Source of the DNA: Paraburkholderia kururiensis JCM 10599 = LMG 19447
Lineage (GTDB): Bacteria; Pseudomonadota; Gammaproteobacteria; Burkholderiales; Burkholderiaceae
Length of the DNA stretch: 64,000 nt
Assembly: GCF_003986935.1 (NCBI RefSeq)
Contig: NZ_RJZE01000012.1
Span: 157,500 to 221,499 of the forward strand
Reading direction: 5' to 3'
Part shown: positions 63,130-64,000 of the stretch, piece after piece
Layout of the letters: every line of letters begins with the position of its first letter
Position numbering within the stretch: the first letter of the stretch is position 1
The notes under the pieces: model-generated
What the model was told of the DNA's origin: nothing
What the model saw: the letters and a program-made list of their open reading frames with translations, nothing else
Databases searched by the model: none
Translations under genes and position numbers: made by a program

Positions 63130-63699
63130 TTAGGCGGCAGCGACGGCGACCGGTTTGGTCCACTCGTTACCGGCCATGAAGCCGTCGAGTTCGGTGTGGA
63201 CGATGTGGTTCGTGTAGTTGCTCATCACCTTGGTTGCTACGCCCAGAATCACTTCGAGGACGTTCTGACGGGTGTAGCCAGCGGCGACAAACGCGTCGAC
63301 ATCGGCTTCCGGAACGAAGCCACGCTCACGCACGACCAGGGTCGTGAAGCGATGCAGCGCTTCGAGCTTTGCATCGGGCAGCGGCGTGCCGGCGCGCAGC
63401 GCGGCGATCACGCCTGCGTCCATCTTGATCATCTTTGCCAGCGTGCTGTGACCGGCCATGCAGTAGTGGCAGTTGTTTTCGAAGTTGGAAGTCAGATAGA
63501 CGACCTGCTGTTCGTGCGGTGTCAGCGTGCTCTTCGAGAACAGATCCCACAGCGCCGAGTAACCGGCGAGCAGCGCGGGCGACTCCGCCATATGCGCCTG
63601 CAGGTTGGGGACGAAACCAAAGGCGCGTTTCGTGTCTTCGAGACTGGACTTCGAAGCGGCCGGTGCGTTATCGATTGTGTAGGTTTGGAAGTTGCTCAT
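63130..63699 (-). CDS. Carboxymuconolactone decarboxylase/AhpD-like protein
   Basis: 189 residues. C-H-Y-C-M-A-G-H near 78 is the redox-active C-x2-C plus His of AhpD-type proteins. Starts at the ATG at 63699 (MSNFQTY). The pairing with a peroxiredoxin two genes downstream suggests it supplies reducing equivalents. First gene of the minus-strand operon of four. Its promoter region holds the third ATTCC operator. Confidence 0.92.
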   Translation of the reverse strand: MSNFQTYTIDNAPAASKSSLEDTKRAFGFVPNLQAHMAESPALLAGYSALWDLFSKSTLTPHEQQVVYLTSNFENNCHYCMAGHSTLAKMIKMDAGVIAALRAGTPLPDAKLEALHRFTTLVVRERGFVPEADVDAFVAAGYTRQNVLEVILGVATKVMSNYTNHIVHTELDGFMAGNEWTKPVAVAAA

Positions 63700-63772
63700 C
63701 GTTTTGCTCCTGTTGGTTGACGGTGAGCAAATGATGAAGGTCAGCGCCTTTTCGAAGAAGGCAGGCGCCGTC

Positions 63773-63797
63773 GATAACACTCATTCCTGGCAGGCAT
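63773..63797. promoter_or_regulatory. Third copy of the ATTCC operator, upstream of the AhpD-like gene
   Basis: GATA-N6-ATTCC-TGGCA-GGCAT: spacing as in the GST/OYE array, with one mismatch in the second arm. Confidence 0.65.
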
Positions 63798-63873
63798 AAA
63801 GCGGTCGCTGTGCCGTTGAGGTACACGTCTGAGGAGAGCAGATGGTCCAACGCAACCGGAGCAAATGCTCTGA

Positions 63874-64000
63874 TGTTGATTTGCACGGAAGCCTGACCCA
63901 CGATTTGCATTGAATTCTGACCCACCCGTTGGACCAGCTTTGCGGGTTATTCGGTGGGTATCTGGGTCTTCTTTCGCTCCTTCTTTGGCTGTGTCGTGCT
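63874..64000 (-). mobile_element. IS21-like element, left end (runs out of window)
   Basis: Starts TGTTGATTTGCACGG, followed by CCTGACCCACG and CTGACCCACCC, two TGACCCAC repeats typical of IS21-family ends. The remaining sequence to the window edge is part of the element. Confidence 0.55.
63947..64000 (-). CDS. C-terminal end of a putative IS21-like transposition protein, partial
   Basis: Only 17 codons and a TAA stop are visible: S-T-T-Q-P-K-K-E-R-K-K-T-Q-I-P-T-E. The basic, lysine-rich tail and its position just inside the IS end fit an istB-type or other transposase gene, but the residues are too few for identification. Confidence 0.35.
   Translation of the reverse strand, partial: STTQPKKERKKTQIPTE

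Noticed and set aside
63668..63925. Minus-strand 85-codon frame at the right end
   Set aside because: Covers the promoter of the AhpD-like gene and the IS end; no family resemblance.

Overview
The window looks like a piece of a Burkholderia-type beta-proteobacterial chromosome (Burkholderiaceae, Burkholderia sensu lato such as Paraburkholderia or Caballeronia). The evidence is high GC with strong third-position GC bias, a caa3/aa3 cox cluster with the beta-proteobacterial accessory genes (DUF2244, DUF2970, DUF2909, a 44-residue assembly peptide), the gene order rhodanese-grxC-secB-gpsA, a type-specific GshA, and an rpoH gene controlled by a perfect CIRCE element. I found no rRNA, tRNA or CRISPR array.

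From 1 to about 51.4 kb the content is mostly core genome. In order: the end of an NTF2-like gene and a PagL-type lipid A deacylase; rpoH; the cytochrome bd module cydDC-cydABX; an N-acetylglucosamine operon on the minus strand (nagR-nagA-nagB-II, then a IIA-HPr-EI fusion and a IIC-IIB-IIB permease); a MarR-GNAT fusion; a chromate transporter; metQ; a chemoreceptor; a YciI protein; the complete aa3-type oxidase cluster (sco, ctaB, ctaA, SCO-like, surf1, coxC, DUF2970, ctaG, small assembly peptide, coxA, coxB, DUF2244), read from a likely promoter at 34.15 kb; bioC; comF; trmL; gpsA-secB-grxC-rhodanese; gpmA-ctpA-moeB; a second PTS relay without a permease (ptsI, ptsH, ManX-like IIA); gshB-gshA; and amtB-glnK behind a sigma-54 promoter with possible NtrC sites.

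At 51,442 the chromosome is broken: comM is cut after about 65 codons and accessory DNA begins. This part holds a DEDDh exonuclease, an IS21-like end, an IS1182-type transposase remnant with a perfect 18-bp inverted repeat, and a compact four-gene module (zinc-finger protein, large serine recombinase, two different ParB/RepB-type proteins). The last three genes of the module overlap by 4 nt each. This module is the best candidate in the window for an undescribed mobile or DNA-handling system.

From 57.6 to 63.8 kb there is an electrophile/oxidant-response cluster: GST, Old Yellow Enzyme, LysR regulator, SDR, AhpC-like peroxiredoxin, enoyl-CoA hydratase and an AhpD-like protein. The GST/OYE divergent promoter holds a symmetric 88-bp array of GATA-N6-ATTCC-N5-GGAAT sites, and a third copy with the same spacing lies before the AhpD-like gene, so the cluster looks like one regulon. 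An IS21-like end starts at 63,874 and runs out of the window.
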